DNA of 64,000 nucleotides from Halochromatium sp. GTDB taxonomy: Bacteria > Pseudomonadota > Gammaproteobacteria > Chromatiales > Chromatiaceae. Where the stretch lies: NCBI GenBank assembly GCA_010912705.1, contig POWB01000012.1, positions 1 to 64,000 on the forward strand. Reading direction: 5' to 3'. Made by a program: the position numbers and the translations under genes. The notes beneath the pieces are model-generated. The model was not told where the DNA came from, did no database searches, and was given only the letters and a program-made list of their open reading frames with translations. Positions 44,332-55,063 of this stretch are shown piece by piece; the stretch's first letter is position 1; each line of letters opens with the position of its first letter.

Positions 44332-44922
44332 ATGGCGACAATGACAGAGTATGCGTTGATCTTGGTCAGCACGGTGTTGGTCAACAACTTCGTCTTGGTC
44401 AAGTTCTTGGGGCTCTGTCCGTTTATGGGGGTCTCGAAGAAGCTCGAGACCGCGATCGGCATGGGCTTTGCGACGACCTTTGTCCTGACCCTTGCCGCCG
44501 TGACCACTTGGATCGTCAATACTTATCTGCTCGTGCCTCTTGGCATCGACTATCTGCGCACCATCGCGTTCATCTTGGTGATTGCGGTGGTGGTGCAGTT
44601 CACCGAGACGGTCATGCACAAGACCAGCCCGGTGCTGTATCAGGTGCTTGGCATCTTCTTGCCGTTGATCACCACGAACTGCGCTGTGTTAGGGGTTGCG
44701 CTGCTCAACTTGCAGGAGGAGCGCAGTTTTCTCGAGTCAGCGCTCTATGGTTTTGGCGCCGCCATTGGCTTCTCGCTGGTGTTGGTGCTGTTTGCCGCGA
44801 TGCGTGAGCGGGTCGCGGTCGCCGACGTGCCGGAGCCGTTCCAGGGCAGCGCCATAGCCATGGTGACGGCCGGCTTGATGTCCTTGGCTTTTATGGGGTT
44901 TGCCGGCCTGGTTTCGGTTTAA
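44332..44922 (+). CDS. rnfA: Rnf electron transport complex subunit RnfA
   Basis: Integral membrane subunit of the Rnf complex, which couples electron transfer between ferredoxin and NAD to ion movement. The product is 196 residues from ATG 44332 ([11 protein letters not shown]); ATG 44341 ([11 protein letters not shown]) matches the E. coli RsxA start even better. It has the family signature [20 protein letters not shown] and about six membrane helices. The GTG at 44293 gives an unneeded extension. First gene of rnfABCDGE. Confidence 0.96.
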   Translation: MATMTEYALILVSTVLVNNFVLVKFLGLCPFMGVSKKLETAIGMGFATTFVLTLAAVTTWIVNTYLLVPLGIDYLRTIAFILVIAVVVQFTETVMHKTSPVLYQVLGIFLPLITTNCAVLGVALLNLQEERSFLESALYGFGAAIGFSLVLVLFAAMRERVAVADVPEPFQGSAIAMVTAGLMSLAFMGFAGLVSV

Positions 44923-45021
44923 GCTGGGGGGTTAGGTAACCACGCAAGGGGCTCAGTGATGCCAGTTGCCGCCTGACAGCGGCCGCTCGATCGCTGCTGC
45001 GAGCTCCGGGAGTAGATTGAG

Positions 45022-45612
45022 ATGTTGATAGCAATCGTGGCGATAGCGGGCTTAGCCGTTGGCTTTGGGCTGCTGCTCGGGTACTCGGCGATCCGTTTCC
45101 GCGTCGAGGGTGACCCGATTGCCGATCAGGTCGATGCCTTGCTGCCGCAGAGTCAGTGCGGTCAGTGCGGTTATCCGGGCTGCCGGCCCTATGCCGAGGC
45201 TGTCGCTTCCGGTGAGGCGGAGATCAATCTCTGCGCGCCGGGTGGCGAGGGTACGATGCTCGCGATCGCCGATCTGCTCGGGCGCGAGCCGGTTGAGGTG
45301 GGCGAGATCGAAGAGACGCCGAAGCAGGTTGCAGTGATCGACGAGCAGGTCTGTATCGGTTGCACCAAGTGTCTGCAGTCTTGCCCAGTCGATGCCATCG
45401 TCGGCGCTGCCAAGCAGTTGCATGGCATCATTGCCAGCGAATGCACCGGCTGTGGGCTCTGCACCGCCCCGTGCCCGGTCGACTGTATCCATTTGGAGCC
45501 GCTGCCGGAGACGGTTTCGACTTGGAAATGGCCCTATCCGACGCCGCTGCGCCAGCCGGTTGTGCTGCCACCAGCGTCCGAGCTGCTGCCGGAGCATCGC
45601 GAAGCCGCTTGA
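45022..45612 (+). CDS. rnfB: Rnf complex iron-sulfur subunit RnfB
   Basis: A 196-residue protein with an N-terminal membrane anchor (about 1-24), the RnfB-type 4Fe-4S domain (Cys46, Cys49, Cys54, Cys71) and two ferredoxin clusters ([12 protein letters not shown] and [12 protein letters not shown]). It is the likely entry or transfer point for electrons from ferredoxin. GGGAG precedes the ATG. The gap to rnfC is 150 bp, the largest in the operon, with nothing recognised in it. Confidence 0.96.
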   Translation: MLIAIVAIAGLAVGFGLLLGYSAIRFRVEGDPIADQVDALLPQSQCGQCGYPGCRPYAEAVASGEAEINLCAPGGEGTMLAIADLLGREPVEVGEIEETPKQVAVIDEQVCIGCTKCLQSCPVDAIVGAAKQLHGIIASECTGCGLCTAPCPVDCIHLEPLPETVSTWKWPYPTPLRQPVVLPPASELLPEHREAA

Positions 45613-45762
45613 GGCCACTTCCGGCGGCCACCTAAGGTCCGCAAGTCACGCCCAAGAGCGCGCGGCCAGAAGCCCCGATGCGCGCTCTCCGCCCGATGCT
45701 TGGCTCTTCAGCCGAGCCTCGATCGCACAAACAGCCCGAAATATACCGACTAGATTTATCCG

Positions 45763-47568
45763 ATGTCAGGTTTCAGATCGCTCCTTACTGGTCGGCGCAA
45801 GTTGTGGCATTTCCACGGCGGCGTCCATCTGCCCGATGAAAAGACATTGTCGAACGGTTGCCCGGTCGCCGATGCGCCACTACCCGCTCAGCTTGTGCTG
45901 CCGCTGCAGCAACACATTGGCGCGCCGGCGCGTTGTCGCGTCTCGGTCGGCGATAAGGTGCTGAAAGGGCAGCTCATCGCTGAGCCACAGGGCTACATTA
46001 GCGCGCCCGTGCATGCGTCGAGCTCGGGTACTGTGGTCGCGATCGAAGTGCGGCCGATCCCGCATCCATCGGGGCTGAGTGCGCCTTGCGTGGTGATTGA
46101 GACCGATGGCGAGGAGCGCTGGGCGGAGCTGCCAGCGCCGCTGGCTGCGTCCGCGGCGGAGCTTGACGCCTGCGACCCGGCGGCGCTGCGCGAGCGTATC
46201 CGTGCGAGTGGCATCGTCGGCATGGGCGGTGCGTCCTTTCCGACCAACGTGAAACTGAATCCGGGCAAGGATCAGCCGATCGATACCGTTGTCATCAATG
46301 GTGCCGAGTGCGAGCCCTATATCACCTGCGATGATCTGCTGATGCGCGAGCGCGCCGCCGACATCGTCGACGGTGTGCGTGTGATGCTGCATCTGGTGCA
46401 GGCCAAGCGGGCGCTGATCGGCGTTGAGGATAATAAGCCTGAGGCGGCGACTGCACTCAATAGCGCAATCGCTGAGGCTGGGGTTGGCGATCGGGTCGAG
46501 GTGGTGGTGATTCCCACCCTTTATCCGAGCGGCGGCGAGAAGCAGTTGATCCGCATCTTGACCGGCAAGGAGGTGCCGAGCCATGGCATTCCGGCCCAGA
46601 TCGGCATCGTCTGCCAGAACGTTGGTACGGCCGCTGCGGTGGCGGATGCGGTCTTGCGCGGGCGGCCGCTGATTGAGCGTCTGGTGACCGTGACTGGGCG
46701 GGGTGTGGTCGAGCCGCGCAATTATCGGGTGCCGATTGGGATCTCGGCCGAGGCCTTGATTGCCGCGAGCGGTGGTTATCGCGGCGAGCTTGCGAAGCTT
46801 GTCGCTGGCGGTCCGATGATGGGCTTCCGGCTTGATACCGATCTGGTTCCGATCACCAAGGCGACCAACTGTCTGCTGGCGCTCACGCCCGAGGAGAGCC
46901 CCGATCCGGGAGCCCCGCTGCCCTGCATCCGCTGTGGGCGCTGTGCCGAGGTCTGCCCCGCCAATCTCTTGCCGCAGCAGCTCTATTGGCATGCGCGGGC
47001 CAAAGAGCTGGAGAAGGTGCAGGACTACAATCTATTCGACTGCATCGAATGTGGCTGCTGCGCGCACGTCTGCCCCTCGCATATTCCGCTGGTGCAGTAC
47101 TACCGTTTCGCCAAGACCGAGAGTTGGGCGCGCGAGCAGGAGAAGCGTGCCGCGGATCATGCGCGTGAGCGCCATGCGGCGCGTGAGGCTCGGCTTGAGC
47201 GCCAGGAGCGCGAACGTAAGGCGAAGCTGCGGAAGAAGAAAGAGGCCGTCGCTGCGGGTGGCACCAAGCCGGCTGCTGCTGGTGCTAAACCTGCTCCTGC
47301 TGGCACCAAGCCGGCTGCTGCTAAACCTACTCCTGGTGGCACTCAACCAACTGCTGACGCTAAGGCGAAGCCACAGGCGGATACGGCGGATAAACAGGCC
47401 TTGATCGAGGCGGCGCGTCGTCGTGCTGCGGAGAAGAAGGCGATGCTGGCAAAGGCTCAAGAGACGACAGCGACGCCTGTCGATCAGCAGGCGCCTGTTC
47501 AGGGCGATGCAGCCGCAACCACGAAACGAGCCCAGCCGCGTGAGGCGGTTGCGGTTGATCAGGAGTAA
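45763..47568 (+). CDS. rnfC: Rnf complex subunit RnfC (NADH/FMN and Fe-S subunit)
   Basis: A 601-residue soluble subunit with the NuoF-like NADH/FMN-binding region (SGIVGMGGASFPTNVK, NGAECEPYITCDD) and two 4Fe-4S motifs (CIRCGRCAEVCP, CIECGCCAHVCP). After residue ~455 comes a Lys/Arg/Ala-rich helical tail with repeats of the type GTKPAAAG (DNA about 47250-47350), as in long gammaproteobacterial RnfC proteins. Its stop overlaps the rnfD start by 1 bp. Confidence 0.96.
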   Translation: MSGFRSLLTGRRKLWHFHGGVHLPDEKTLSNGCPVADAPLPAQLVLPLQQHIGAPARCRVSVGDKVLKGQLIAEPQGYISAPVHASSSGTVVAIEVRPIPHPSGLSAPCVVIETDGEERWAELPAPLAASAAELDACDPAALRERIRASGIVGMGGASFPTNVKLNPGKDQPIDTVVINGAECEPYITCDDLLMRERAADIVDGVRVMLHLVQAKRALIGVEDNKPEAATALNSAIAEAGVGDRVEVVVIPTLYPSGGEKQLIRILTGKEVPSHGIPAQIGIVCQNVGTAAAVADAVLRGRPLIERLVTVTGRGVVEPRNYRVPIGISAEALIAASGGYRGELAKLVAGGPMMGFRLDTDLVPITKATNCLLALTPEESPDPGAPLPCIRCGRCAEVCPANLLPQQLYWHARAKELEKVQDYNLFDCIECGCCAHVCPSHIPLVQYYRFAKTESWAREQEKRAADHARERHAAREARLERQERERKAKLRKKKEAVAAGGTKPAAAGAKPAPAGTKPAAAKPTPGGTQPTADAKAKPQADTADKQALIEAARRRAAEKKAMLAKAQETTATPVDQQAPVQGDAAATTKRAQPREAVAVDQE

Positions 47569-48644
47569 TGCCGGTGGCCATGACCTTTGTCTCGTCGCCG
47601 CATAGCGCGCGCGTCAATCGTGTCGATCAGGTGATGCTGCAGGTCTGTCTGGCACTGGTGCCGGGCACCCTGGCCCTAGTCTGGTTCTTTGGCTGGGGCG
47701 TGCTCATCAACATGGCGCTGGCAACCCTGTTTGCGGTGCTGGCTGAAGCGCTAGTGATGACGTTGCGCGGGCGTCCGGCGCTGCCGGCCATCAGTGACTA
47801 CAGCGCCGTGGTGACGGCACTGCTGTTTGCGCTGACGATTCCGCCGACCATGCCTTGGTGGATGACCATGCTGGGCATCGTCTTCGCAATCGTCATCGTC
47901 AAGCAGCTTTATGGGGGCATCGGTTATAACCCGTTCAATCCCGCGATGGCCGGCTATGTGTTCTTGCTGATCTCTTATCCAGTGGCAACGACGAGCTGGC
48001 TGCCCCCGGATGTACCGGCGCTGCTCGAGGCGCGTGAGCTATCAACGCTATCATTCCTGGACTCGGCGCGCCTTATCTTCATGGGCGCTCTGCCTGAGGG
48101 GCTGACCTGGGATGCGGTCAGTGCGGCGACGCCGCTCGACGAGATGCGGACGCTGTTGGACCAGGGCCGAACCATCGACGAGATCCGGGCTAGCAGTCCA
48201 CTCTGGGGCAGTTTTGGTGGCCGTGGCTGGGAGTGGGTCGGGAACTGGTTCCTGCTCGGCGGGCTCTATCTGCTGTGGCGACGGGTGATCAGCTGGCATA
48301 TCCCGGTCGCGGTGCTAGCTGGTCTGTTGGCGGCCTCTGCGGCCTTCTGGCTGGTTGATCCGCAGCATTTTCCGTTTCCGGGGTTTCACTTGTTCTCGGG
48401 CGCGGCCATCTTAGGGGCGTTCTTTATCGCGACGGACCCGGTGTCGGCCTGTACCACTCGACGTGGTCAGTTGATCTACGGCGCGGCGATTGGCGGCACC
48501 ATCTTTGCGATTCGCACCTGGGGTGGCTATCCGGATGCGGTCGCCTTCGCGGTCTTGTTGATGAACATCGCCGCACCGATGATCGATCATTATTCTCAGC
48601 CTCGGGTCTTCGGCCATCGCCGCAGCCTGCGCAAGAAGGCCTGA
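47568..48644 (+). CDS. rnfD: Rnf complex membrane subunit RnfD
   Basis: A 358-residue membrane protein related to NqrB, carrying covalent FMN. The FMN-attachment Thr is most likely Thr188 in VSAATPLD. About nine hydrophobic helices are visible, with SDYSAVVTALLFALTIPP and GGIGYNPFNPAMAGY as family signatures. It begins within the rnfC stop codon. Confidence 0.95.
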   Translation: MPVAMTFVSSPHSARVNRVDQVMLQVCLALVPGTLALVWFFGWGVLINMALATLFAVLAEALVMTLRGRPALPAISDYSAVVTALLFALTIPPTMPWWMTMLGIVFAIVIVKQLYGGIGYNPFNPAMAGYVFLLISYPVATTSWLPPDVPALLEARELSTLSFLDSARLIFMGALPEGLTWDAVSAATPLDEMRTLLDQGRTIDEIRASSPLWGSFGGRGWEWVGNWFLLGGLYLLWRRVISWHIPVAVLAGLLAASAAFWLVDPQHFPFPGFHLFSGAAILGAFFIATDPVSACTTRRGQLIYGAAIGGTIFAIRTWGGYPDAVAFAVLLMNIAAPMIDHYSQPRVFGHRRSLRKKA

Positions 48645-48674
48645 TGGCATAGCACTGGACAGAAGACAACGACC

Positions 48675-49397
48675 ATGAAAAAGGCACCTATTCTCATTGC
48701 CGCGTTTATCTTGGGAAGCTTCGCCGTTGGCGGCGTTGGCTTGGTGGCTGTGACGCATGAGCTGACCGACACCAAGATCGCGGAGAATCAACGCGCGGCC
48801 ATGATGGCGAAGCTGGAGGCCATCGTGCCAGAAGGGCGCATGTCCAATGATCCGCTGCAGGATCGTATCGAGGTGAGCGACCAGAAGCTCCTCGGGGCAC
48901 CGGTCACTGAGGTGTACCGAGTGCGTGATGGCGAAGAGCCAGTGGCGCTGATCCTGAAGCCGGTTGTTCCAGACGGCTATGCGGGGCCGATCAATCTGCT
49001 GGTCTCGGTGCTTTATGATGGCACCTTGGGTGGTGTGCGCGTGATCTCGCACCATGAGACGCCTGGCTTGGGTGACAAGATTGAGGAGCGTAAGGACGAC
49101 TGGATCGTCGAGCAGTTCAACGGCCGCTCGCTTGCTGAGCCACCACTGGAGCTGTGGCAGGTAAAGCGTGATGGTGGGGTCTTTGATCAGTTCACTGGGG
49201 CGACCATCACGCCGCGCTCGGTGGTGAATGCGGTTAAGGGCACACTGCTCTTTGTGAAAGAGCATGGCGATTCCCTCTATGCGACACCCGCAACTGGCCA
49301 GGCTGAGGGGGCGACGGATCAGGCACCCCAAGCAGCGTCCGATGCTGCGGCGGCCGAGGCGCGAGCGCAGTTGACGACTGGCATGGAGGTCTCCTGA
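48675..49397 (+). CDS. rnfG: Rnf complex subunit RnfG
   Basis: A 240-residue protein with one N-terminal membrane helix (about 5-27) and a periplasmic FMN-binding domain. The covalent FMN Thr is Thr177 in the TGAT motif. [12 protein letters not shown] is also characteristic. The Ala/Gln-rich tail (from about 205) is longer than usual. It overlaps rnfE by 1 bp. Confidence 0.95.
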   Translation: MKKAPILIAAFILGSFAVGGVGLVAVTHELTDTKIAENQRAAMMAKLEAIVPEGRMSNDPLQDRIEVSDQKLLGAPVTEVYRVRDGEEPVALILKPVVPDGYAGPINLLVSVLYDGTLGGVRVISHHETPGLGDKIEERKDDWIVEQFNGRSLAEPPLELWQVKRDGGVFDQFTGATITPRSVVNAVKGTLLFVKEHGDSLYATPATGQAEGATDQAPQAASDAAAAEARAQLTTGMEVS

Positions 49398-50107
49398 TGG
49401 CGGAGAAAGGCTATGGTGCGCTGATCGGCGAGGGGCTCTGGAGCAACAACCAGGCGCTGGTGGCGATGCTCGGGCTCTGCCCGCTGCTCGCGGTGACCAC
49501 GACAGCGACCAACGGGCTCGGCATGGGGCTGGCGACAACCACGGTCTTGGTGCTCTCGAATGCAACCATCTCGCTGATCCGCAATCTGGTGCGCCCAGAG
49601 GTGCGTCTGCCGGTGTTCGTACTGGTTATTGCCTCCTTCGTGACCGCGGTTGAGCTGACCATGCAGGCCCAGTTTTACCAGCTCTATCTCGTGCTGGGGC
49701 TGTTCATCCCGTTGATTGTGACCAACTGCGCGATCATCGGTCGTGCTGAGGCCTATGCCTCGAAGGCGCGGTTGGATCGGGCCATCATCGATGGCCTGGC
49801 GATGGGACTGGGTTTCACGCTGGTGCTGATGGTGCTCGGCGGGATGCGCGAATTCCTTGGTCAGGGCACCCTGTTCTATCAGGCCGAACTGCTGCTGGGG
49901 CCCGCGGCGGAGGGGTTTGGTCTCAACCTCGGTGAGGACTACCAGGGCGCGCTGCTGGCGATGTTGCCCCCGGGTGCCTTTATTGGCCTGGGCTTCTTGA
50001 TCGCGCTGAAGAACCTGATCGATAAGGCTGCAGAGCGGCGTCAGCGGGCACAGCGGGCTTCAGCTGAATTGGCGCCAAGGCATGAGATGGCGCCCTCTAG
50101 TGGCTGA
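49397..50107 (+). CDS. rnfE: Rnf complex membrane subunit RnfE
   Basis: A 236-residue integral membrane protein homologous to RnfA and NqrD, with the [21 protein letters not shown] start (in short: [20 protein letters not shown]) and about six helices. It completes the standard rnfABCDGE set. A basic and polar cytoplasmic tail ends the protein. Confidence 0.95.
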   Translation: MAEKGYGALIGEGLWSNNQALVAMLGLCPLLAVTTTATNGLGMGLATTTVLVLSNATISLIRNLVRPEVRLPVFVLVIASFVTAVELTMQAQFYQLYLVLGLFIPLIVTNCAIIGRAEAYASKARLDRAIIDGLAMGLGFTLVLMVLGGMREFLGQGTLFYQAELLLGPAAEGFGLNLGEDYQGALLAMLPPGAFIGLGFLIALKNLIDKAAERRQRAQRASAELAPRHEMAPSSG

Positions 50108-50287
50108 TGTTGGGATAACCTCTCCAGTCTTTGCCTCAGTGGTCTCTAAGGACATGCTAAGGAAGTGGTATATTTGGCTGTTCATCGATATGTCCATCTG
50201 ATTTAGACGCTTTCGTTACGTCAGCCACCAGTGCACTCTCGCGCCACGGCCGCTGGCAGCATCTCAGTAAAGACGGGGAGTTTATCT

Positions 50288-51178
50288 ATGTCTAAGAAAC
50301 ATCCAGTTGTTGCCGTTACCGGCTCGTCTGGCGCAGGAACCACGACGGTCAAGCATGCCTTCGAGCACATCTTCTATCGCGATGGCATCAACGCCGCGGT
50401 GATCGAGGGCGATAGCTTCCACCGTTACAACCGCAAAGAGATGAAGGCGGAGATGGCCAAGGCGGCCGAAGAGCATAGCAATCTGAGCCATTTTGGCCCT
50501 GAGGCGAATCACTTCGACCTGATTGCCGAGCTCTTTGCCAGCTACGGCGATACCGGTACCGGCCGGAAGCGCTACTACATCCATAGCGACGAAGAGGCGG
50601 CCCAGCATAACGAGCGTCTCGGCACCAACCTCTCGCCAGGTGAATTTACCCCTTGGGAAGAGGTGCCGACAGGCACCGATCTGTTGTTCTACGAAGGTCT
50701 GCATGGGCTTGCCAAGACCGATGAGGCCGATGTGGCTAAGCATGTCGACCTCGGCATTGGTGTGGTGCCGATCGTCAACCTGGAGTGGATTCAGAAGATC
50801 CATCGCGACAATGCCGAGCGCGGCTATTCAGCCGAAGCGATTGTCGATACCATCCTACGCCGCATGCCGGACTACATCCGGCACATCACGCCGCAGTTCA
50901 CGCGCACCGATATCAACTTCCAGCGTGTATCGACGGTGGATACGTCCGATCCATTCATCGCGCGCGACATCCCGACCCCCGATGAAAGCTTCGTCGTCAT
51001 TCGCTTCAGAGAGCCGGAAAAGATCGAGGTGGATTTCCAGTATCTGCTGTCGATGATCAAGGATTCATTCATGTCTCGGCGCAACACCATCGTCGTGCCC
51101 GGAGGCAAGATGGGCTTTGCGATGGAGATCATCCTGCAGCCCATCATCGAGCGCATGATGGCTGCGCGGAACGTCTAA
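50288..51178 (+). CDS. prk: Phosphoribulokinase (class I)
   Basis: Calvin-cycle enzyme that phosphorylates ribulose 5-phosphate to ribulose 1,5-bisphosphate, the RuBisCO substrate. From ATG 50288 (MSKKHPVVAVTGSSG) it is 296 residues. The nucleotide-binding loop GSSGAGTTT is at residues 12-20, with the IEGDSFHRYNR, FYEGLHGL and RxMPDYxxxI-type motifs of proteobacterial PRK. GGGGAG stands about 9 nt before the ATG. It is not next to RuBisCO genes here. Its TAA shares bases with the corC stop on the other strand. The 180-bp upstream region has no promoter I can identify firmly. Confidence 0.96.
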   Translation: MSKKHPVVAVTGSSGAGTTTVKHAFEHIFYRDGINAAVIEGDSFHRYNRKEMKAEMAKAAEEHSNLSHFGPEANHFDLIAELFASYGDTGTGRKRYYIHSDEEAAQHNERLGTNLSPGEFTPWEEVPTGTDLLFYEGLHGLAKTDEADVAKHVDLGIGVVPIVNLEWIQKIHRDNAERGYSAEAIVDTILRRMPDYIRHITPQFTRTDINFQRVSTVDTSDPFIARDIPTPDESFVVIRFREPEKIEVDFQYLLSMIKDSFMSRRNTIVVPGGKMGFAMEIILQPIIERMMAARNV

Positions 51179-52083
51179 CCATCTGCTGCGGCGCGCTCGT
51201 TGATGAGCGCGCCTTCTTCCGTGCCTGGCGGGCGCACCGTCAACAGATGCACGCGGCGGCTGTCGGCGCGCAGGATGGTGAAGCGAAAGCCGTCGATCTC
51301 GACGCGCTCACCGCGTTTTGGCAGATGTGCAAAGGCATGCACCACGAGTCCGCCGACGGTGTCGAGATCGCCACCTTCGAGTGCTGAGCTGAAGTACTCA
51401 TTGAACTCCTCAATCGATGTACGCGCCTTGACCGTGTACTCGCCCTTGCCGCGCTTATAGATGAAGGCGCCCTCGTCGAAGTCGTGCTCGTCTTCGATAT
51501 CGCCGACGATCTGCTCCAGCACATCCTCGATGGTGACCAGGCCGGCGGCCGAACCATACTCGTCGACAACGATGGCCATGTGATTGCGGCTGGCTCGGAA
51601 CTCCTTGAGCAAGACGTTGAGCCGCTTGCTTTCCGGAACGAAAACCGCTGGACGGACATGATCACGGATATTGAACGAGCGCCGATTGGTCTCGGAATAG
51701 TAGCTGAGGAGATCTTTCGCGAGCAGGATGCCGACGACTTCGCCCTTGTCGTCACCGGTCACCGGGAAGCGCGAATGCGCGCTCTCGACGGCGGTGGCGA
51801 GGATACGCTCGAGGGGGTCATCGCGGCGGATGTGGACCATCTCGGCGCGGGGAATCATGATGTCGCCAACCCGCAGGTCGGCAACCTGGAGCACGGCCTC
51901 CATCATCCCGAGTGCCTCGCGGTCGAGCAGACCTCGGCTCTCGGCTTGTTGTAGGAGCTCGCTGAGCTGCTCCTTGGTTTTCAGCTCAGGGCGTGCAAAG
52001 CGCCGCATGAGCCCAGGTAAGCGCAGGCGCGCCAGCCAGTGTCTGGTCTGGGCGCCGTTTCTAGATCCGTCGTCGCTCGCCAT
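51175..52083 (-). CDS. corC: CorC/YbeX family CBS-domain protein
   Basis: A 302-residue cytoplasmic protein with a CBS pair (about residues 65-190; [39 protein letters not shown] as typical pieces) and a C-terminal CorC/HlyC domain (about 205-290). It has been linked to magnesium/cobalt efflux and to ribosome-related functions. It is the last gene of the miaB-phoH-ybeY-corC group and overlaps ybeY by 23 bp and prk (convergent) by 4 bp. Confidence 0.93.
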   Translation of the reverse strand: MASDDGSRNGAQTRHWLARLRLPGLMRRFARPELKTKEQLSELLQQAESRGLLDREALGMMEAVLQVADLRVGDIMIPRAEMVHIRRDDPLERILATAVESAHSRFPVTGDDKGEVVGILLAKDLLSYYSETNRRSFNIRDHVRPAVFVPESKRLNVLLKEFRASRNHMAIVVDEYGSAAGLVTIEDVLEQIVGDIEDEHDFDEGAFIYKRGKGEYTVKARTSIEEFNEYFSSALEGGDLDTVGGLVVHAFAHLPKRGERVEIDGFRFTILRADSRRVHLLTVRPPGTEEGALINERAAADG

Positions 52084-52636
52084 TAGCGTCGTGATTGACC
52101 TCGTAAGGTGATGGAAATCCTAGCGCGCCGAGGATGTCGATTTCGAGCGCCTCCATGGACGCAGCCTCGACGGCGGTGAGGTGGTCGTAACCGAGCAGAT
52201 GAAGTGTCCCATGCACCACCAGATGAGCCCAGTGGGCGGTCTCGGTCTTACCTTGCTCGGCGGCTTCGCGCTCGACTAGGGGCGCGCAGATCAGGAGATC
52301 ACCGAGCAGGGCGCTGATCCCAGCGCAGGTTGGATCGCTGAGGTCGATCCCTGGCGGTGGCGCGAAGGGGAACGACAGGATATTGGTCGGCCCGGAACGA
52401 CCCCGGTAGCGCTGGTTGAGTTCGGCGCTCTCGGCCTCGTCGGTGATGCGGATGGTCAGTTCGGCTGGCCAATGCAGTGCTGCTTGTCTGGGCGAGTGCT
52501 GGGGATCGAGTGCGGCTAGCACCCAACGCTGGAGATCCTCAGCGCTCGGCAGCCGCGCGTGCAGATCCTGCGCGAGTGCCTCGCCGAGCTGAATATCGAT
52601 CAGGACTGCTGGCTCAGACGCCTTGATCGCGGTCAT
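52061..52636 (-). CDS. ybeY: Endoribonuclease YbeY
   Basis: Metal-dependent RNase for 16S rRNA 3'-end maturation and ribosome quality control. From ATG 52636 the protein is 191 residues. The zinc motif HGTLHLLGYDH (H-x3-H-x5-H) is intact, and TNILSFPF is also typical. The start overlaps the phoH end by 23 bp and has no clear ribosome binding site, so coupling to phoH translation is likely; the longer open frame to 52771 runs over phoH. Confidence 0.94.
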   Translation of the reverse strand: MTAIKASEPAVLIDIQLGEALAQDLHARLPSAEDLQRWVLAALDPQHSPRQAALHWPAELTIRITDEAESAELNQRYRGRSGPTNILSFPFAPPPGIDLSDPTCAGISALLGDLLICAPLVEREAAEQGKTETAHWAHLVVHGTLHLLGYDHLTAVEAASMEALEIDILGALGFPSPYEVNHDANGERRRI

Positions 52637-53591
52637 AGGTGTCGTAGGCATTGACGATGCGTTGCACCAGGGCATGACGGACCACGTCACGAGCGCTGAA
52701 GAAGGAGAAGCTGATGCCTTCCACGGAGCGCAGCACCTCAACCGCTTGGCGCAGGCCCGAAGGCTGGCCACGCGGTAGGTCGACTTGGGTCACGTCACCG
52801 GTGACCACGGCGGTCGAGCCGAAGCCGATCCGAGTCAGGAACATCTTCATCTGTTCGGGCGTGGTGTTTTGGGCCTCGTCGAGGATGATGAAGGCGTCGT
52901 TCAGGGTGCGCCCGCGCATGTAGGCGAGCGGTGCGACCTCGATCACGTTGCGCTCGATCAGCTTGTTGACCTTTTCGAAGCCGAGCATCTCGAACAGGGC
53001 ATCGTAGAGCGGGCGCAGGTAGGGGTCGATCTTTTGGGCCAGGTCACCGGGCAGGAAGCCGAGCCGCTCGCCGGCCTCGACCGCAGGGCGCACCAGCAGC
53101 AGGCGACGCACCCGCTCGGTCTCCAGGGCCTCGACCGCGCAGGCCACCGCGAGATAGGTCTTGCCGGTGCCGGCGGGGCCAACGCCGAAATTGATGTCGT
53201 GGCGCAGGATCGCGTGCATATAGCTGAGCTGCATCTCGCCGCGCGGTTTGATCAGTCCGCGCTTGGTCTTGATGATCAGCTCCGGCACCGCGTCAGCGCT
53301 GGTGGCGGCCAGGGCATCGGCGCCTGACTCGACTAGCTCGAGATGGATGCGCTCTGGCGCTAGCACCTCATCCGCGGTCGCTGCATAGAGCACTTCGAGC
53401 AGGCGGGCACCGGCCTCGGCGGCCTTGCGCTCACCAATGACCCGGAAGCTCATGCCGCGATTGGCGATCTCGACGCCAAGGCGGCGCTCGATCAGGCGTA
53501 GATGAGCGTCGAACTGGCCGCAGAGGTTTGCTAACCGCACATTGTCTTCGGGCGACAGGCTAAGGTCGAAATTGGTGGGTGGTTGGGTCAA
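52614..53591 (-). CDS. ybeZ: PhoH-like ATPase YbeZ
   Basis: A 325-residue PhoH-family ATPase. Walker A GPAGTGKT is at residues 138-145 and Walker B-like FIILDEAQN follows. The N-terminal region (about 1-110) is KH-like. It works alongside YbeY, its usual neighbour. The start codon is TTG 53591, since no ATG fits the family N-terminus. The gap to miaB is 71 bp. Confidence 0.93.
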   Translation of the reverse strand: MTQPPTNFDLSLSPEDNVRLANLCGQFDAHLRLIERRLGVEIANRGMSFRVIGERKAAEAGARLLEVLYAATADEVLAPERIHLELVESGADALAATSADAVPELIIKTKRGLIKPRGEMQLSYMHAILRHDINFGVGPAGTGKTYLAVACAVEALETERVRRLLLVRPAVEAGERLGFLPGDLAQKIDPYLRPLYDALFEMLGFEKVNKLIERNVIEVAPLAYMRGRTLNDAFIILDEAQNTTPEQMKMFLTRIGFGSTAVVTGDVTQVDLPRGQPSGLRQAVEVLRSVEGISFSFFSARDVVRHALVQRIVNAYDTYDRDQGV

Positions 53592-53662
53592 TGGCGATGC
53601 GCGCTGGGCGCTGTTGAGGGAGCGAATCGGTTGATCGGTCGCAGGCGCATGGATGAGCGCGC

Positions 53663-55063
53663 TTAGAGTCGGGCGTTACCGAGCCCGAGCGCCGGCGCGA
53701 TGCTGGCCATGCCAGCTGGCCCTGGGTCAACCGCAGTGGCCTGCTGCAGCTCGCCACGCAGCGAATTCGGCAGGGCTTCGGTGATCAGTAGATCGGCGAA
53801 TCCGCCGACCAGCGATTTGGGGCCGCTAAAGTTGACCACTCGGTTGTTCTCAGTGCGCCCGGCGAGCTGGCTCGGATCCTTGCGGGAGGGGCCAGTGACT
53901 AGCACGCGATGTCGCTCTCCGACCATCTTGCGGCTGATCTGCTGCGCCTGTTGATTGATCTGCTGTTGTAGCCGGGCCAGTCGTGCTTGCTTGACGTTGG
54001 CAGGGACGAGGTCCGGATAATCGGCAGCTGGGGTTCCAGGGCGGGCACTATAGAGGAAGCTGAAGGATTGGTCGAAGCCGATCTCGCGGATTAGCTGCAG
54101 CGTGGCCTCGAAATCGGTCTCGGTCTCGCCGGGAAAGCCGACGATGAAGTCTGACGAGAGGCTGATCTCCGGGCGGGCACGTCGCAGTCGGCGGATCTTG
54201 TCTTTGTATTCGAGTGCGGTGTGGCCGCGTTTCATCAACGCCAGGATGCGATCCGAGCCGCTCTGCACCGGCAGATGCAGGAAGCTGACCAGTTCTGGCA
54301 CCTCGGCATAGGCCTCGATCAGGCTATCGGAGAATTCGACCGGATGTGAGGTGGTGAAGCGGATGCGGTCGATGCCGTCGATCGCCGCGCAGTAGCGGAT
54401 CAGGAGCGCTAGGTCGGCGATCTCGCCATCGTGCATCGGGCCGCGATAGGCGTTGACGTTCTGCCCCAATAGATTGACCTCGCGCACGCCTTGCTCGGCG
54501 AGGCTGGCGACCTCGGCGATGACATCATCGAAGGGGCGGCTGACCTCCTCGCCACGGGTGTAGGGCACCACGCAATAGGTGCAGTATTTGGAGCAGCCCT
54601 CCATCACCGAGACGAAGGCGCTTGGCCCCTCGGCGCGCGGTTCCGGCAAGCGGTCGAACTTCTCGATCTCGGGGAAGCTGACATCGATCTGCGGCTGCTG
54701 TCGCAGTTTTAGTGCATCGAGCATCGCCGGCAAGCGGTGCAGCGTCTGCGGGCCGAAGACCAGGTCGACATAGGGCGCGCGCTCGCGGATCAGCTCACCT
54801 TCTTGGCTGGCGACGCAGCCGCCGACGCCGATCACCAGGTCAGGTCGAGACTGCTTCCAGGGCCGCCAGCGCCCGAGCTGGGAGAACACCTTCTCTTGCG
54901 CCTTCTCGCGGATCGAGCAGGTGTTGAGCAGCAGCACATCGGCCTCTTCGGGGCGCTCGGTGCGCTCGAGACCATGCGATTCACGCAGCAGGTCGGCCAT
55001 CCGCGACGAGTCGTACTCGTTCATCTGGCAGCCGTAGGTTTGGATGAAGACTTTGCGCGGCAT
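53663..55063 (-). CDS. miaB: tRNA-2-methylthio-N6-isopentenyladenosine synthase MiaB
   Basis: Radical SAM methylthiotransferase acting on A37 of tRNAs reading UNN codons. From ATG 55063 ([15 protein letters not shown]) it is 466 residues. Present are the N-terminal cluster Cys residues (Cys12, [14 protein letters not shown]), the radical SAM motif CSKYCTYC, and the C-terminal TRAM domain. The frame stays open to 55360, but the extra residues come from a repeat-like intergenic stretch. It leads the miaB-ybeZ-ybeY-corC group. Confidence 0.95.
   Translation of the reverse strand: MPRKVFIQTYGCQMNEYDSSRMADLLRESHGLERTERPEEADVLLLNTCSIREKAQEKVFSQLGRWRPWKQSRPDLVIGVGGCVASQEGELIRERAPYVDLVFGPQTLHRLPAMLDALKLRQQPQIDVSFPEIEKFDRLPEPRAEGPSAFVSVMEGCSKYCTYCVVPYTRGEEVSRPFDDVIAEVASLAEQGVREVNLLGQNVNAYRGPMHDGEIADLALLIRYCAAIDGIDRIRFTTSHPVEFSDSLIEAYAEVPELVSFLHLPVQSGSDRILALMKRGHTALEYKDKIRRLRRARPEISLSSDFIVGFPGETETDFEATLQLIREIGFDQSFSFLYSARPGTPAADYPDLVPANVKQARLARLQQQINQQAQQISRKMVGERHRVLVTGPSRKDPSQLAGRTENNRVVNFSGPKSLVGGFADLLITEALPNSLRGELQQATAVDPGPAGMASIAPALGLGNARL

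Noticed and set aside
45880-46992. 370-codon open frame opposite rnfC
   Set aside because: Antisense to a conserved enzyme; His/Arg-rich composition typical of shadow frames.
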